From: Bacteroidota bacterium
GTDB lineage: Bacteria > Bacteroidota > Bacteroidia > Palsa-965
DNA: 50,772 nucleotides
Direction of reading: 5' to 3'
NCBI GenBank assembly: GCA_013298545.1
Contig: JAAFIA010000028.1
Span: 1 to 50,772, forward strand
Shown piece after piece: positions 42,863 through 50,772 of the stretch. The position numbers and the translations under genes were made by a program. A model generated the notes under the pieces. It did not search any database, was not told the DNA's origin, and was given only the letters and a program-made list of their open reading frames with translations. The number at the start of each line of letters is the position of its first letter. Position 1 is the stretch's first letter.

Positions 42863-43947
42863 TTGAGCGCTACTGCGCCCATTTCATTCAAAAGAATATC
42901 GTCGTAGTGATTGGCAAACTTGAATAAATCACCAAACGTTGGAACACCTGTTTCCATGTTTAGGTCTTCGTCAAAGATCAACAGCGAAAGCATGATGTCT
43001 TGGTTATTGATGCTAAACAACAAGCCATCGAGTTTATAATTTTCGCGCAGCAAAAACTCGTAGATGGCCGCGATATTTGTTTTTGGCAATTTGCAAAGCA
43101 AAGCATCGGCAACCACAAAACGCGTATTGCTATGATAGTCGATACGAATGCGTGCGCTGCCTTCTTCAATATCCCAACTTGCTGGCCCCATGCGCGCCAA
43201 ACGCACATCACGGCCCAATTTCTCGAGAATGGATTCAACTGTTTTAGCAACACCCGTTGGCTGAAAGGGCTTGGGTTTGTATTCGTTCTCGTCAATTTTA
43301 TTGCCGCAATTGGGGCAGTAACCGCCTTCCAATTCATCAATCGAAGAAACAACGGAACAGGAATTGCAACGGAGTGCATCCTTCGTATTTTTTTGCGAAA
43401 ATTCGATGAGGCTTTCGTGCAAATGTTTGACCGGAAGTGCAAAACCCAAATTATTTCCATCGGCAATGATGAAGGTATTGACACCAACAACTTCGCCATG
43501 CGCATTGATGAGCGGCCCACCACTATTCCCCGGATTAATTGCGGCATCGACTTGAATGTAGCCCACATTGTTGTAAACACGTTCGGACTTAGAAACGATG
43601 CCTTGTGTAGCGGTATATTTCAATCCGTACGGATGACCAATAGCAATGATCGGATCGCCTTCGCGCGGGTGGCGTTCAACGGCTGCAAGCGAAACCAAAG
43701 GCATCTCTCGATTTTCGGAAATTTGAATAAACGCCAAATCATGAATGGAATCGCGATAAACCACTTTCGCCATGCTTTTGGGCATGTTACGCGCGCTAAT
43801 GACGACTTCGTTGTTTCCCTGAATGACGTGCCGATTGGTAACAATCAGCTTATGTTCTTTCAAGTAAAAACCAGTGCCGGTGCCGGAAGGTGTCGCAATC
43901 TGGAAAAGCACATTGCGGTATTGTTCGATAACGTCTTGAGTAACCAT
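42847..43947 (-). CDS. Cytoplasmic trypsin-like serine protease with zinc ribbon and YbjN-like domain
   Basis: 366 residues with no signal peptide or membrane segment, so predicted cytosolic. The S1C/HtrA-like protease domain (1-185) has the full triad: His in IVTNRHVI (about 40), Asp in SIHDLAFI (about 70) and Ser in INPGNSGGPLIN (about 142). There is no PDZ domain. A zinc ribbon follows (RCNSC, then YCPNCGNKI, about 193-215). The last 130 residues (ESILEKLGRDVRLARMG, ALLCKLPKTN, DGLLFSINNQDIMLSLLI) resemble the YbjN/CesT chaperone-like fold. It starts 21 bases after the YbjN-like gene upstream; the two form an operon. A regulatory or quality-control protease is likely. Confidence 0.87.
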   Translation of the reverse strand: MVTQDVIEQYRNVLFQIATPSGTGTGFYLKEHKLIVTNRHVIQGNNEVVISARNMPKSMAKVVYRDSIHDLAFIQISENREMPLVSLAAVERHPREGDPIIAIGHPYGLKYTATQGIVSKSERVYNNVGYIQVDAAINPGNSGGPLINAHGEVVGVNTFIIADGNNLGFALPVKHLHESLIEFSQKNTKDALRCNSCSVVSSIDELEGGYCPNCGNKIDENEYKPKPFQPTGVAKTVESILEKLGRDVRLARMGPASWDIEEGSARIRIDYHSNTRFVVADALLCKLPKTNIAAIYEFLLRENYKLDGLLFSINNQDIMLSLLIFDEDLNMETGVPTFGDLFKFANHYDDILLNEMGAVALNREED

Positions 43948-43968
43948 GTGTATAAAATATAAATGAGT

Positions 43969-45333
43969 TTAGGCTTGTGAAGTTGGGGCAAGTGCGGGTG
44001 TAAAATCGAGTACATCCAATTCTTTCAAATAACTTTTTGCAAAGTCATTGAAACTGGTATAAACGAGATTTGCCGTAATGAACGAAAAATTTGGATAGTC
44101 TTTTCGCTCTTGCGCAACAACCTCCGCAATGCGCGCATCCACACGCTCTTTGATTGGAATACCATCGACTCCAGTAAGCGGCTGAAAACCCAATGCTGCG
44201 AAAAAATCAGCATTGCAAGTTTCCATAAAAATGCGAAACATACTTTGGTAACCCGTAAACAAACCATGATTGAACAAACTATACCCGATAATGTATTCGT
44301 AAATTGTTTTCACCACATCGGGATGATTGTTTTGTACATACCAAACATCATTGGCCGATTCGTTGAAAATAAAATCGGCCACCGTTTGGCGATTTGTCGC
44401 ATTCACCAATCCAAATGTTGCGCGGGTGCGGTAAAAACTCTCGAAGAAATATTCTTTGGGTTTCTCAAGCAGCTTTTTAAAAATGTCAATGATGTCGCGA
44501 TTTTTCGCTTCCATCGGGCGGTTATCTTTTGCAAAATAAATACCGTGAATGCGTTCGAGATCGGCGACCAAAACACCTTCGGGCATCAACAAATAATCAA
44601 TACGATATGCTGTTGCAAGCAGGTAAAAAGAAATGGCACCAGCAAATTTTGTTTCGTCAAAACTGGCGGCTTTGGCAAGTGCTTCATTCACCCATTTTTG
44701 GAAGTACGCATACTTCACTTCTTTCTCTGCATCAGGAATTAAACCCAAATGCTCTTCGCCCACAGGTTGTAGCATCGAAAATTCGTCGATGAGTAAATTG
44801 TCTTGCTTATCGGCTTTTTGGCAAATTTCTTTGAGCGAGAAAAATAATTTGTTTGGCGAAGCATCGAGTATGGCCGAGCCAAACTTCATGCAGATGCGAT
44901 CGTCTTTTAAGCAAAAGCGGCTGTAATTGAGCAAGAAATTAAGTGTCATCAATTTGCGCATGAACGCCACACTTGGTTTATCAAATCGGGCCAAATCTGT
45001 TTCGGCATGAACTTTTTCGGGCGTAGAATAGCCACGAATAATTTTAGAACCTTGTGTCAAGGCAAAATCAATACGATCGCCAGAACGCGTCCATTCCACA
45101 TTGCCCACTGTTTCGTCGCGCAAGTATTCTAAAAACGCTTCGTGCGCATCTGCGTATTTTTGTTGCTTAAACAAATCGTTGGAACGTGTCCATGCATTCA
45201 TTTGTTTGGCCGATTTGTTGGCATCTGTATAGCGGCCAAAAATGATTGCTTTTGTAGGATCAACGGGCGTTGATTGTGCTGCTGGACTTCCCGACTCGGA
45301 TTTTCCGGCAAATAGATTCTTGAAAAAAGCCAT
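43969..45333 (-). CDS. YbjN-like large cytosolic protein
   Basis: 454 residues, no signal peptide. A short Ser/Gly-rich start (FFKNLFAGKSESGSPAAQ) precedes a TPR-like helix (WTRSNDLFKQQKYADAHEAF) and a YbjN-like segment (about 70-190: EWTRSGDRIDFALTQGSKI, FMRKLMTLNFLLNYSRFCLK, DDRICMKFGSAILDASPNK). The last 260 residues are helical and unfamiliar. It is transcribed from a promoter overlapping the terminator of the DUF2461 gene and leads into the protease gene 21 bases later. The shared YbjN-like module suggests that the two products bind each other or a common client. Confidence 0.78.
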   Translation of the reverse strand: MAFFKNLFAGKSESGSPAAQSTPVDPTKAIIFGRYTDANKSAKQMNAWTRSNDLFKQQKYADAHEAFLEYLRDETVGNVEWTRSGDRIDFALTQGSKIIRGYSTPEKVHAETDLARFDKPSVAFMRKLMTLNFLLNYSRFCLKDDRICMKFGSAILDASPNKLFFSLKEICQKADKQDNLLIDEFSMLQPVGEEHLGLIPDAEKEVKYAYFQKWVNEALAKAASFDETKFAGAISFYLLATAYRIDYLLMPEGVLVADLERIHGIYFAKDNRPMEAKNRDIIDIFKKLLEKPKEYFFESFYRTRATFGLVNATNRQTVADFIFNESANDVWYVQNNHPDVVKTIYEYIIGYSLFNHGLFTGYQSMFRIFMETCNADFFAALGFQPLTGVDGIPIKERVDARIAEVVAQERKDYPNFSFITANLVYTSFNDFAKSYLKELDVLDFTPALAPTSQA

Positions 45334-45357
45334 GTTTGTATGTGTAATATGTTATAC

Positions 45358-45387
45358 CAAAAGTAAAAAACCCCTGCACGTATGCAA
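45358..45387 (-). promoter_or_regulatory. Promoter of the YbjN-like/protease operon
   Basis: On the minus strand TTG (45385-45387), 19-base spacer, TACTTTTG (45358-45365). The -33 box lies in the stem of the preceding gene's terminator. The leader is about 20 bases. Confidence 0.7.
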
Positions 45388-45398
45388 GGGTTTTCGAA
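45363..45398 (-). terminator. Terminator of the DUF2461/AI-2E unit
   Basis: On the minus strand AAAACCCTTGCA pairs with TGCAGGGGTTTT (one G-U) around TACG, followed by T's. It overlaps the promoter of the next gene. Confidence 0.8.
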
Positions 45399-45430
45399 AA
45401 TAGAATTATTAACGTTGTGATAATTCTTGC

Positions 45431-46093
45431 TCAGTCGATGGCGCGTTGTAGAAAAAGAGCGAGTGGATGCATGGCCTGAAAGACTGCTGCTGCTTTTTTG
45501 GCAAAATCTTTTTTCATGACTTCCTCATCCGTTAAATCGTGAACTACGATAAAACTTTTTAGTTTCAAGATCTCAATTGCTGGATGATCTTTAGCATAGC
45601 CTTTTGGAGCGGTTACAAGTACGTTTTCTTGGCTGAGTGCACCAAAGTATTTTTTGAAATTTTTATCGGAAATAATTTTCTTGAACTCGTCCAAATTATA
45701 ATCTATTTCCTGACGCACTTTCGCCAATTCAGGCGCAGGTGGCATATACATACCACCCGCTAAAAACGAGCCACTAGGTTCAATGTGGACATAATAACCA
45801 GGTGCAACAGCCATACGTCCGCCGGGATTGATGCTTGCTCCCATATTGGTTTTGTAGGGTGCTTTATTTTTCGAGAAACGCACATCGCGAAAAATACGAA
45901 ACAGGCATTTCTTGGCCGTAAGATCGGCTTCGATGCGTTTATCAAAACCTCGAACACCGTTTAAAATCAACTCAACTTCGGCTTCGATATTTTCTTTGGA
46001 TGCGATGTAGAGGTTTTTGTTTTTTTCAAACCACTCGCGGTCGTTGTTTTTTTTGAGTTTCTTCAAAAACTCCAGTGTTGTTTTCTCGATCAT
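45431..46093 (-). CDS. DUF2461-family protein
   Basis: 220 residues, cytosolic. It has the family pattern: an opening with FLKKLKKNNDREWFEKNK, then FRIFRDVRFSKNKAPYKTNM (about 65-85), GYYVHIEPSGSFLAGGMY and PAPELAKVRQEI. The role is unknown in all organisms as far as I know. It overlaps the AI-2E-type transporter gene by four bases (ATGA) and so is translated with it. Confidence 0.92.
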   Translation of the reverse strand: MIEKTTLEFLKKLKKNNDREWFEKNKNLYIASKENIEAEVELILNGVRGFDKRIEADLTAKKCLFRIFRDVRFSKNKAPYKTNMGASINPGGRMAVAPGYYVHIEPSGSFLAGGMYMPPAPELAKVRQEIDYNLDEFKKIISDKNFKKYFGALSQENVLVTAPKGYAKDHPAIEILKLKSFIVVHDLTDEEVMKKDFAKKAAAVFQAMHPLALFLQRAID

Positions 46094-47241
46094 GTTTCTG
46101 GAAATTCGATGTGTTCATTATCGGGTTCACGCGCGGCTTCCGTGGCCTCATCAAGATCATCGGTTAGACGCTGTACAAATCTATTTTTACCAAAAAACTC
46201 TTTGGCAATGACACGCAACACCGTGTAAGTTGGAACGGCAGCAATCATCCCACCAATGCCAAACAACGTACCCGCAATGAGAATAACCGTAAAAATCTCG
46301 ACAGGATGCGCTTTTACCGTATTTGAAAAAATATACGGTTGCACCAAAAAGCCATCAACCAGATTCATCAGCAAAAACACCAATCCGATTTTACCAGCCA
46401 GTGGCATGAGTCCAGAATAAAATTCCAGATGCAGATTTGTAGATACGCCAACAACAATAGCAAATGCACCACCAATCAATGGCCCAACATAGGGAATGAT
46501 ATTCATGATACCGGCAAACAACCCAATGATGAGTGCATTCTTAATTCCTAAAATGGCCATACCGCTTGCAACAAATATGGTAACGAACAATACGTCGAGC
46601 AAAACTCCTGTGAAGTATTTCGACAACATGTGTTTGGCATCTTCAAAAACGGTATGAGTTTGCCGTTGAAATTTCTTCGGCACTAAAAGCATCAACATGC
46701 CAACAATGACAGGCCCATCTTTCAAAAAGAAAAACGTAAAAAATGAAACAACTAAAAAGCCAATGAAAAGTGAACTGACAATACTAACAATACTGTTGGT
46801 AATGGAAGATACTTGCGCTACACCAAGCAAAGCCGAGATTTTTTCCTGAATGAATTGTTCGAATGTTTGGGTTTGTGCACTCGTTTGCATTTGTTGAAAT
46901 GCAGTCTCGAGCTGCGTGATGGGTTCGTGCATCGACTTGCTGAGTTGTGCTTGATCTACACCAGAAATGATTTTCACTTCACTCACGATGACGGGCACAA
47001 AAACAGCAAGAATACCAATCAAGACAATATAAACACCAAACAACACGATAAATGCGCGCAAGCTGCGTGGTATTTTTTTCTTTTTAATGCGCACACGTTC
47101 AAGTCGTCGTTCAAAGGGTTGAACAATGAGCGTAATGATTGCGGCAACAAGGATGTAGATTAAAATGGTACGCAGAAACCAACATGCGATAAGGAATATA
47201 ATTCCCAAAACAACAAACATGATTTTTCTGCTATTCGACAT
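46090..47241 (-). CDS. AI-2E-family (TqsA/PerM-type) membrane transporter
   Basis: 383 residues from the ATG at 47241. The upstream in-frame start at 47280 would include codons made of the heptamer repeat, so it is rejected. About eight membrane helices occur; the family marks are FIGFLVVSFFTFFFLKDGP, GIMNIIPYVGPLIGG and VDGFLVQPYIFS. Members export autoinducer-2, Na+ or other solutes; the substrate here is not known. The promoter region is the heptamer minisatellite, which may affect its expression. Confidence 0.93.
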   Translation of the reverse strand: MSNSRKIMFVVLGIIFLIACWFLRTILIYILVAAIITLIVQPFERRLERVRIKKKKIPRSLRAFIVLFGVYIVLIGILAVFVPVIVSEVKIISGVDQAQLSKSMHEPITQLETAFQQMQTSAQTQTFEQFIQEKISALLGVAQVSSITNSIVSIVSSLFIGFLVVSFFTFFFLKDGPVIVGMLMLLVPKKFQRQTHTVFEDAKHMLSKYFTGVLLDVLFVTIFVASGMAILGIKNALIIGLFAGIMNIIPYVGPLIGGAFAIVVGVSTNLHLEFYSGLMPLAGKIGLVFLLMNLVDGFLVQPYIFSNTVKAHPVEIFTVILIAGTLFGIGGMIAAVPTYTVLRVIAKEFFGKNRFVQRLTDDLDEATEAAREPDNEHIEFPET

Positions 47242-47257
47242 GAGTGCAAAGATAGTG

Positions 47258-47468
47258 AGATTCCAAGTTCCAGATTCCAAGTTCCAGGTTCCAGGTTCCA
47301 GATTCCAAGTTCCAAGTTCCAGATTCTAGGTTCCAGATTCCAAGTTCCAGATTCTAGGTTCCAGATTCCAAGTTCCAGGTTCCAGATTCCAGATTCCAAG
47401 TTCCAAATTCCAAGTTCCAAGTTCCAGGTTCCAGATTCCAGATTCCAGATTCCAGGCTCCAGGTTCCA
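47258..47468. repeat. Heptamer minisatellite (TTCCARN units)
   Basis: About 30 tandem units of seven bases, TTCCAAG, TTCCAGG and TTCCAGA mixed, between the divergent AI-2E-type and ABC-F genes. Translation of the minus strand gives WNLE/WNLG-type repeats, which are artefacts. It occupies most of the 348-base gap; the rest holds a short inverted copy and the ABC-F promoter. Confidence 0.92.
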
Positions 47469-47505
47469 AAGGTGCAGCGTTCAGATTCGTGCGTTGGGAT
47501 TTGTG

Positions 47506-47537
47506 ATTTGGAATCTGGAACTTGGAACTTGGAACTT
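47506..47537. repeat. Short inverted copy of the heptamer array
   Basis: TTTGGAATCTGGAACTTGG and following bases are the reverse complement of the main array. The pair can form a long hairpin or promote inversion and slippage. Confidence 0.85.
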
Positions 47538-47574
47538 GATGCCTTCCCCATGCTTTTTTTGCCCCTGATATTGT

Positions 47575-47582
47575 TATCTTTG
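47575..47582 (+). promoter_or_regulatory. -7 box of the ABC-F gene
   Basis: TATCTTTG, exact TAnnTTTG match, ends seven bases before the ATG at 47590. The expected start falls at or next to the ATG, so the message is leaderless or nearly so. The -33 region is weak and borders the heptamer repeat. Confidence 0.6.
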
Positions 47583-47589
47583 CGGCCTT

Positions 47590-49527
47590 ATGATTTCTAT
47601 CAGCAATGTTACCGTCAGTTTTGGCGGTTTTACCCTTTACGACAACATCTCTTTTTTGATTAATCCGCGCGACCGTATTGGTCTGGCGGGCAAGAATGGC
47701 GCGGGCAAATCCACGCTCATGAAAATCATTGCGGGCTATCAACGTCCGACCAGTGGCGATGTGGCAAAACCAAATGAGTTTTCGATTGGTTATTTGCAAC
47801 AAGATATGGCCATGACCTTGGGTAAAACCGTTTTTGATGAAGCGTCAACCGCTTTTCATGAATTACGGGCATTGGAAGAAAAAATCAATTGGATTGGCGA
47901 ACAACTAACCATTCGTACCGATTATGAATCGGATGAGTATATGAACTTGATTCAGCAACTCAACGATTCAAATGAACGTTTGCACGTATTGGATGGTGGT
48001 TCGGTGGATGCACAAATTGAACAAGCATTGATGGGTTTGGGCTTTGCGCGCAGCGATTTCAACCGCTTGACGGATGAGTTTAGCGGTGGCTGGCGCATGC
48101 GGATTGAATTGGCAAAAATTCTGCTTCAAAAACCCAATTTGCTCTTGCTCGACGAGCCGACAAACCACCTCGACATCGAGTCGATTCAATGGTTGGAGGC
48201 TTATTTGAAAGATTATTATGGCGCTGTTGTACTCGTATCGCACGATAAAGCGTTTTTGGATAATTTGACAACGCGTACCATTGAAATTTCGCTTGGCAAA
48301 ACACACGATTACAAAGCGAATTACAGCCGTTATTTGGAATTGCGTAAAGAACGACGTGATACACAGTCAGCGGCGGCTAAGAACCAGCAGAAATTTATTG
48401 ATAAGACAGAACAACTGATTGACAAATACCGCGCAAAGGCGAACAAAGCATCCTTTGCACAATCGTTGATCAAAAAGCTGGATAAAATTGAAGTGATTGA
48501 AGTGGACGACGAAGACACACAAGCCATTCGTTTCCGCTTCCCCCCCGCCCCACGCTCTGGAACCGTTGTCGTTGAAGCGGCGCAAGCCACCAAAATGTAT
48601 GGCGATAAAACAATTTTCGCCGACGTTGATTTCATGATTGCGCGCGAAGATCGGATTGCGCTCGTCGGAAAAAATGGGGAAGGAAAATCGACCATGATTC
48701 GCCTCATCAATGGCGAACCGACAACTTCAGGAAGCGTAAAAATCGGATTTAGTGTGAGTGTTGGTTATTTTGCGCAAGATGCTGCCGACATGCTCGATCC
48801 CGACAAAACGGTTTTTGATACCATCGACGAATTGGCAATTGGCGATGTGCGCAAACAAGTGCGTGGCTTACTCGGCTCGTTTTTGTTTAGTGGCGATGAT
48901 ATTGACAAAAAAGTAAAAGTGCTTTCTGGTGGCGAACGCACCCGCCTTGCGCTGTGCCGTTTGCTCTTGCACCCACACAACTTGCTTATTCTTGACGAGC
49001 CTACAAACCATTTGGACATGCGCTCGAAAGATGTTTTGAAACAAGCGTTGATGAAATTTGACGGAACGTTGATTGTTGTATCACACGACCGTGATTTCTT
49101 ACAAGGATTAACATCCAAAGTATTTGAGTTCCGCAACAAAACGGTCAAACAACACATTGGCGATGTTTACGAGTTTCTTAAAACACGCAAACTCGACAAC
49201 TTGGCCGATCTTGAACTTCGTTCTACACAAGAAGTAAAAAAGACGGTTGTAGAAACGCCTAAAAATGTAGCGAATGACGAGCGCCGTCAAAACGATAAAG
49301 ATGTGCGCCAGTTAAAATCTCAGATTTCAAAAGCAGAAAATGAGATTGCGAAACTGGAAGCTGAAATAAAAGCATTTGATGATAAACTTGCGGACAGCAA
49401 TGAGTATCAGAAAATCGTCAACGATAAGGCGGCTTTTGCGGCGTACGAAACAAAAAAGAAAACGCTTGAACAGGTGATGGGTGATTGGGGGAATTTACTC
49501 ACGAAACTAGAAGAGGCGGAGAAATAA
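47590..49527 (+). CDS. ABC-F family ATPase
   Basis: 645 residues, two ABC domains, no membrane segments. Domain 1: AGKNGAGKSTLMKII (about 32), signature EFSGGWRMRIELA and Walker B LLLLDEPTNHLD. An inter-domain linker of the ABC-F type (KFIDKTEQLIDKYRAKANKA) follows. Domain 2: VGKNGEGKSTMIRLI, VLSGGERTRLALC and LLILDEPTNHLD. The C-terminal 90 residues are a coiled coil (DVRQLKSQISKAENEIAKLE) as in Uup/YheS-type proteins. ABC-F proteins act on ribosomes, rescuing stalled translation or protecting from antibiotics; the linker does not identify a resistance subtype, so a housekeeping role is more likely. Confidence 0.95.
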   Translation: MISISNVTVSFGGFTLYDNISFLINPRDRIGLAGKNGAGKSTLMKIIAGYQRPTSGDVAKPNEFSIGYLQQDMAMTLGKTVFDEASTAFHELRALEEKINWIGEQLTIRTDYESDEYMNLIQQLNDSNERLHVLDGGSVDAQIEQALMGLGFARSDFNRLTDEFSGGWRMRIELAKILLQKPNLLLLDEPTNHLDIESIQWLEAYLKDYYGAVVLVSHDKAFLDNLTTRTIEISLGKTHDYKANYSRYLELRKERRDTQSAAAKNQQKFIDKTEQLIDKYRAKANKASFAQSLIKKLDKIEVIEVDDEDTQAIRFRFPPAPRSGTVVVEAAQATKMYGDKTIFADVDFMIAREDRIALVGKNGEGKSTMIRLINGEPTTSGSVKIGFSVSVGYFAQDAADMLDPDKTVFDTIDELAIGDVRKQVRGLLGSFLFSGDDIDKKVKVLSGGERTRLALCRLLLHPHNLLILDEPTNHLDMRSKDVLKQALMKFDGTLIVVSHDRDFLQGLTSKVFEFRNKTVKQHIGDVYEFLKTRKLDNLADLELRSTQEVKKTVVETPKNVANDERRQNDKDVRQLKSQISKAENEIAKLEAEIKAFDDKLADSNEYQKIVNDKAAFAAYETKKKTLEQVMGDWGNLLTKLEEAEK

Positions 49528-49531
49528 CCGT

Positions 49532-50772
49532 TTAGTTCGGAAACATATTTTCCATGAGCGTGGCATTTCCGTAGAGCATTTCAGCGGTCATGTACATGTA
49601 TGCCGGAGCAATGTTGCACGGCAATCCGACACGGTTATCAAACACACGTTTTGTTGTTGTTTTGCCATCGCGCGTTTCATAGACATCGCGCACCATGGGC
49701 GTTTCGCCATATACGCGGGTATCGGGCGTACAAACTTCATTCAACAGAATGCGTAAATCGTTTTCTGCTAATTTTCGCTTTTCGGGGTTGTTTCGCCAAG
49801 CATACGCCATAGCGAGTGTTGTTTTTCCGAGATACCACCATTCTTTATTCAGTGCTTGATCTTGCTTTTCAAAAAATGGCACAATCTGCTCGTAGATGGC
49901 TTGTGCGTGTCCGTCGGTGCGCGAATCACTTGCCGGAAAATACATGGCTGGCCATAAAATAACGCCTCGTGGACCAAAATTGCCATACACCGCAGATTCA
50001 AACTGATTGGTTTTTTCTTTCCAGAAGTATTTCAGAATAGCTGGCTCTAGTTCTTGTTGTCGTTTTGTCCATCGCTGTATATCACCTGAATTTTCGTTGA
50101 GCAATTTTGCCGCAGCAATGGCAGATTTTAGCCCCACTAATGTTGCGCCAGCCCCCAGTGTCGTTTGACTTTTCCACATGAGGTCATCTTCGCGTGCGCG
50201 GGGCTGCAATCCGGTTTGAGCGTCTTTAAACGTTGTCAAAAAATCGGCAGCCAATTTGATGGATGGATAGACTTTTCGCAAGTACGCTTTTTGTTTTTCG
50301 CCTTCTAGAAAAAGCGCATGGTTGTAAAACATCCAAATACTAAAACCAACCTCATCAATTTCAAAATCATACATCCAACTTGGCTTTCCATTGGCGTAAT
50401 AGCATTGAAACCAAGTGCCTTTATAGCAATCGCCAGCCTGTGGTTTATAGCATTGTTCGCCTGCATTTTGGCGTTGTGTTGCCACAAAAAACAAACTGTT
50501 GCGCTCGGCTTCCTCGTGAAACCCCGCACAGTCAAGCACAAACCCCATCATAGCCGCATCGCGTGGCCAAATCATGGCATACGGTGGCTGTGTGGTTCCG
50601 GCAGAACTCGAAATGCCGCCAGCTTCGCGGTTTGTTGAAAGCAAGATATTGATGAGTGTGCGTTGCAATGTTTTCTTCATGCCCGCATCTTTTGTATCAG
50701 GAATTTTTGCGTGCTGCATACGCGCCCCCCAATACGTTCCAGTTTCTTGCATGCTTGTTTCGGCTGTTTTTT
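49532..50772 (-). CDS. GH15-like glycoside hydrolase, partial (runs off right edge)
   Basis: At least 413 codons are visible. The frame has no stop between the Met at 50752 and the window edge, and GH15 proteins are normally longer at the N-terminus, so the Met is probably internal. The visible part is an (alpha/alpha)6-barrel type: YAMIWPRDAAMMGFVLD, WMYDFEIDEVGFSIWMFYNH, QTGLQPRAREDDLMWKSQ, FGPRGVILWPAMYFPASDSR and EWWYLGKTTLAMAYAWRN. Acidic residues of the catalytic pair are likely in the PRD and E-x-D-E-x-G segments. The substrate may be an alpha-glucan or trehalose-type sugar. The gene is convergent with the ABC-F gene, four bases apart. Confidence 0.82.
   Translation of the reverse strand, partial: KTAETSMQETGTYWGARMQHAKIPDTKDAGMKKTLQRTLINILLSTNREAGGISSSAGTTQPPYAMIWPRDAAMMGFVLDCAGFHEEAERNSLFFVATQRQNAGEQCYKPQAGDCYKGTWFQCYYANGKPSWMYDFEIDEVGFSIWMFYNHALFLEGEKQKAYLRKVYPSIKLAADFLTTFKDAQTGLQPRAREDDLMWKSQTTLGAGATLVGLKSAIAAAKLLNENSGDIQRWTKRQQELEPAILKYFWKEKTNQFESAVYGNFGPRGVILWPAMYFPASDSRTDGHAQAIYEQIVPFFEKQDQALNKEWWYLGKTTLAMAYAWRNNPEKRKLAENDLRILLNEVCTPDTRVYGETPMVRDVYETRDGKTTTKRVFDNRVGLPCNIAPAYMYMTAEMLYGNATLMENMFPN

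Noticed and set aside
43000-43962. 320-residue plus-strand ORF
   Set aside because: It lies antisense to the protease gene, whose triad and domains are clear; the ORF has no family pattern.
46090-47241. Quorum-sensing (AI-2) export as a function
   Set aside because: The family name does not predict substrate; no luxS or AI-2 receptor gene is present in the window.
47160-47802. Minus-strand ORFs with WNLE repeats
   Set aside because: They are translations of the heptamer minisatellite; seven-base units read in all three frames without stops.

Overview
The window is from a Bacteroidota chromosome. The evidence is consistent across it: two SusC/CirA-type TonB-dependent receptors with N-terminal carboxypeptidase-regulatory-like domains, a secreted protein ending in a type IX secretion (T9SS) sorting domain, two GldN-type T9SS proteins, an atpD-atpC pair cut off from the rest of the ATP synthase genes, a bacterial geranylgeranylglyceryl-phosphate synthase homologue, and many copies of the Bacteroidota -7 promoter box TAnnTTTG. 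Genus cannot be set from this sequence.

Layout. 1-9.5 kb: an exported-protein fragment and a large TonB receptor, three small envelope proteins, S-adenosylhomocysteine hydrolase and a glycine-rich T9SS-secreted protein. 9.7-15.4 kb: a tightly coupled run (phosphopantetheinyl transferase, GGGP synthase, TenI/ThiE-like protein, PnuC-type transporter, NadR-like kinase), then a TPP riboswitch driving a second TonB receptor; I read the second half as a thiamine-salvage locus. 15.4-17.5 kb: an AT-rich island of three accessory genes, flanked by inverted copies of one terminator and split by a long imperfect palindrome that resembles an integron attC site. 17.5-21.1 kb: LRR protein, ribF, atpD and atpC, followed by a 119-126 bp tandem repeat.

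21.4-31.8 kb: after an SRPBCC gene, a ten-gene minus-strand Ter operon: two TerD proteins, three vWA proteins (TerY type, one with a zinc-ribbon tail), a TerB-like protein, a YggT-like membrane protein, a PP2C phosphatase, a protein kinase and TerC. It has a recognisable promoter and terminator. This is the best candidate for a dedicated, poorly understood stress or signalling system. A YifB/ComM ATPase lies upstream. 31.9-35.0 kb is an accessory patch: a zincin-like protein and two lipoproteins with the same signal-peptide DNA but unrelated mature parts, which suggests a remodelled toxin/immunity locus.

35.0-42.2 kb: small proteins, a REP-like cluster, purS, pssA, an M48 peptidase and two tandem gldN paralogues without gldKLM. 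42.2-50.8 kb: a 626-bp non-coding stretch with large hairpins and REP-like elements inside a 35-bp direct repeat; an operon of a cytoplasmic trypsin-like protease fused to a zinc ribbon and a YbjN-like domain, plus a second YbjN-like protein; DUF2461 and AI-2E-type genes; a heptamer minisatellite; an ABC-F ATPase; and a GH15-like enzyme that runs off the right edge. I saw no rRNA, tRNA, CRISPR array, intact transposase or phage gene. All family names come from reading the translations, not from a database search.
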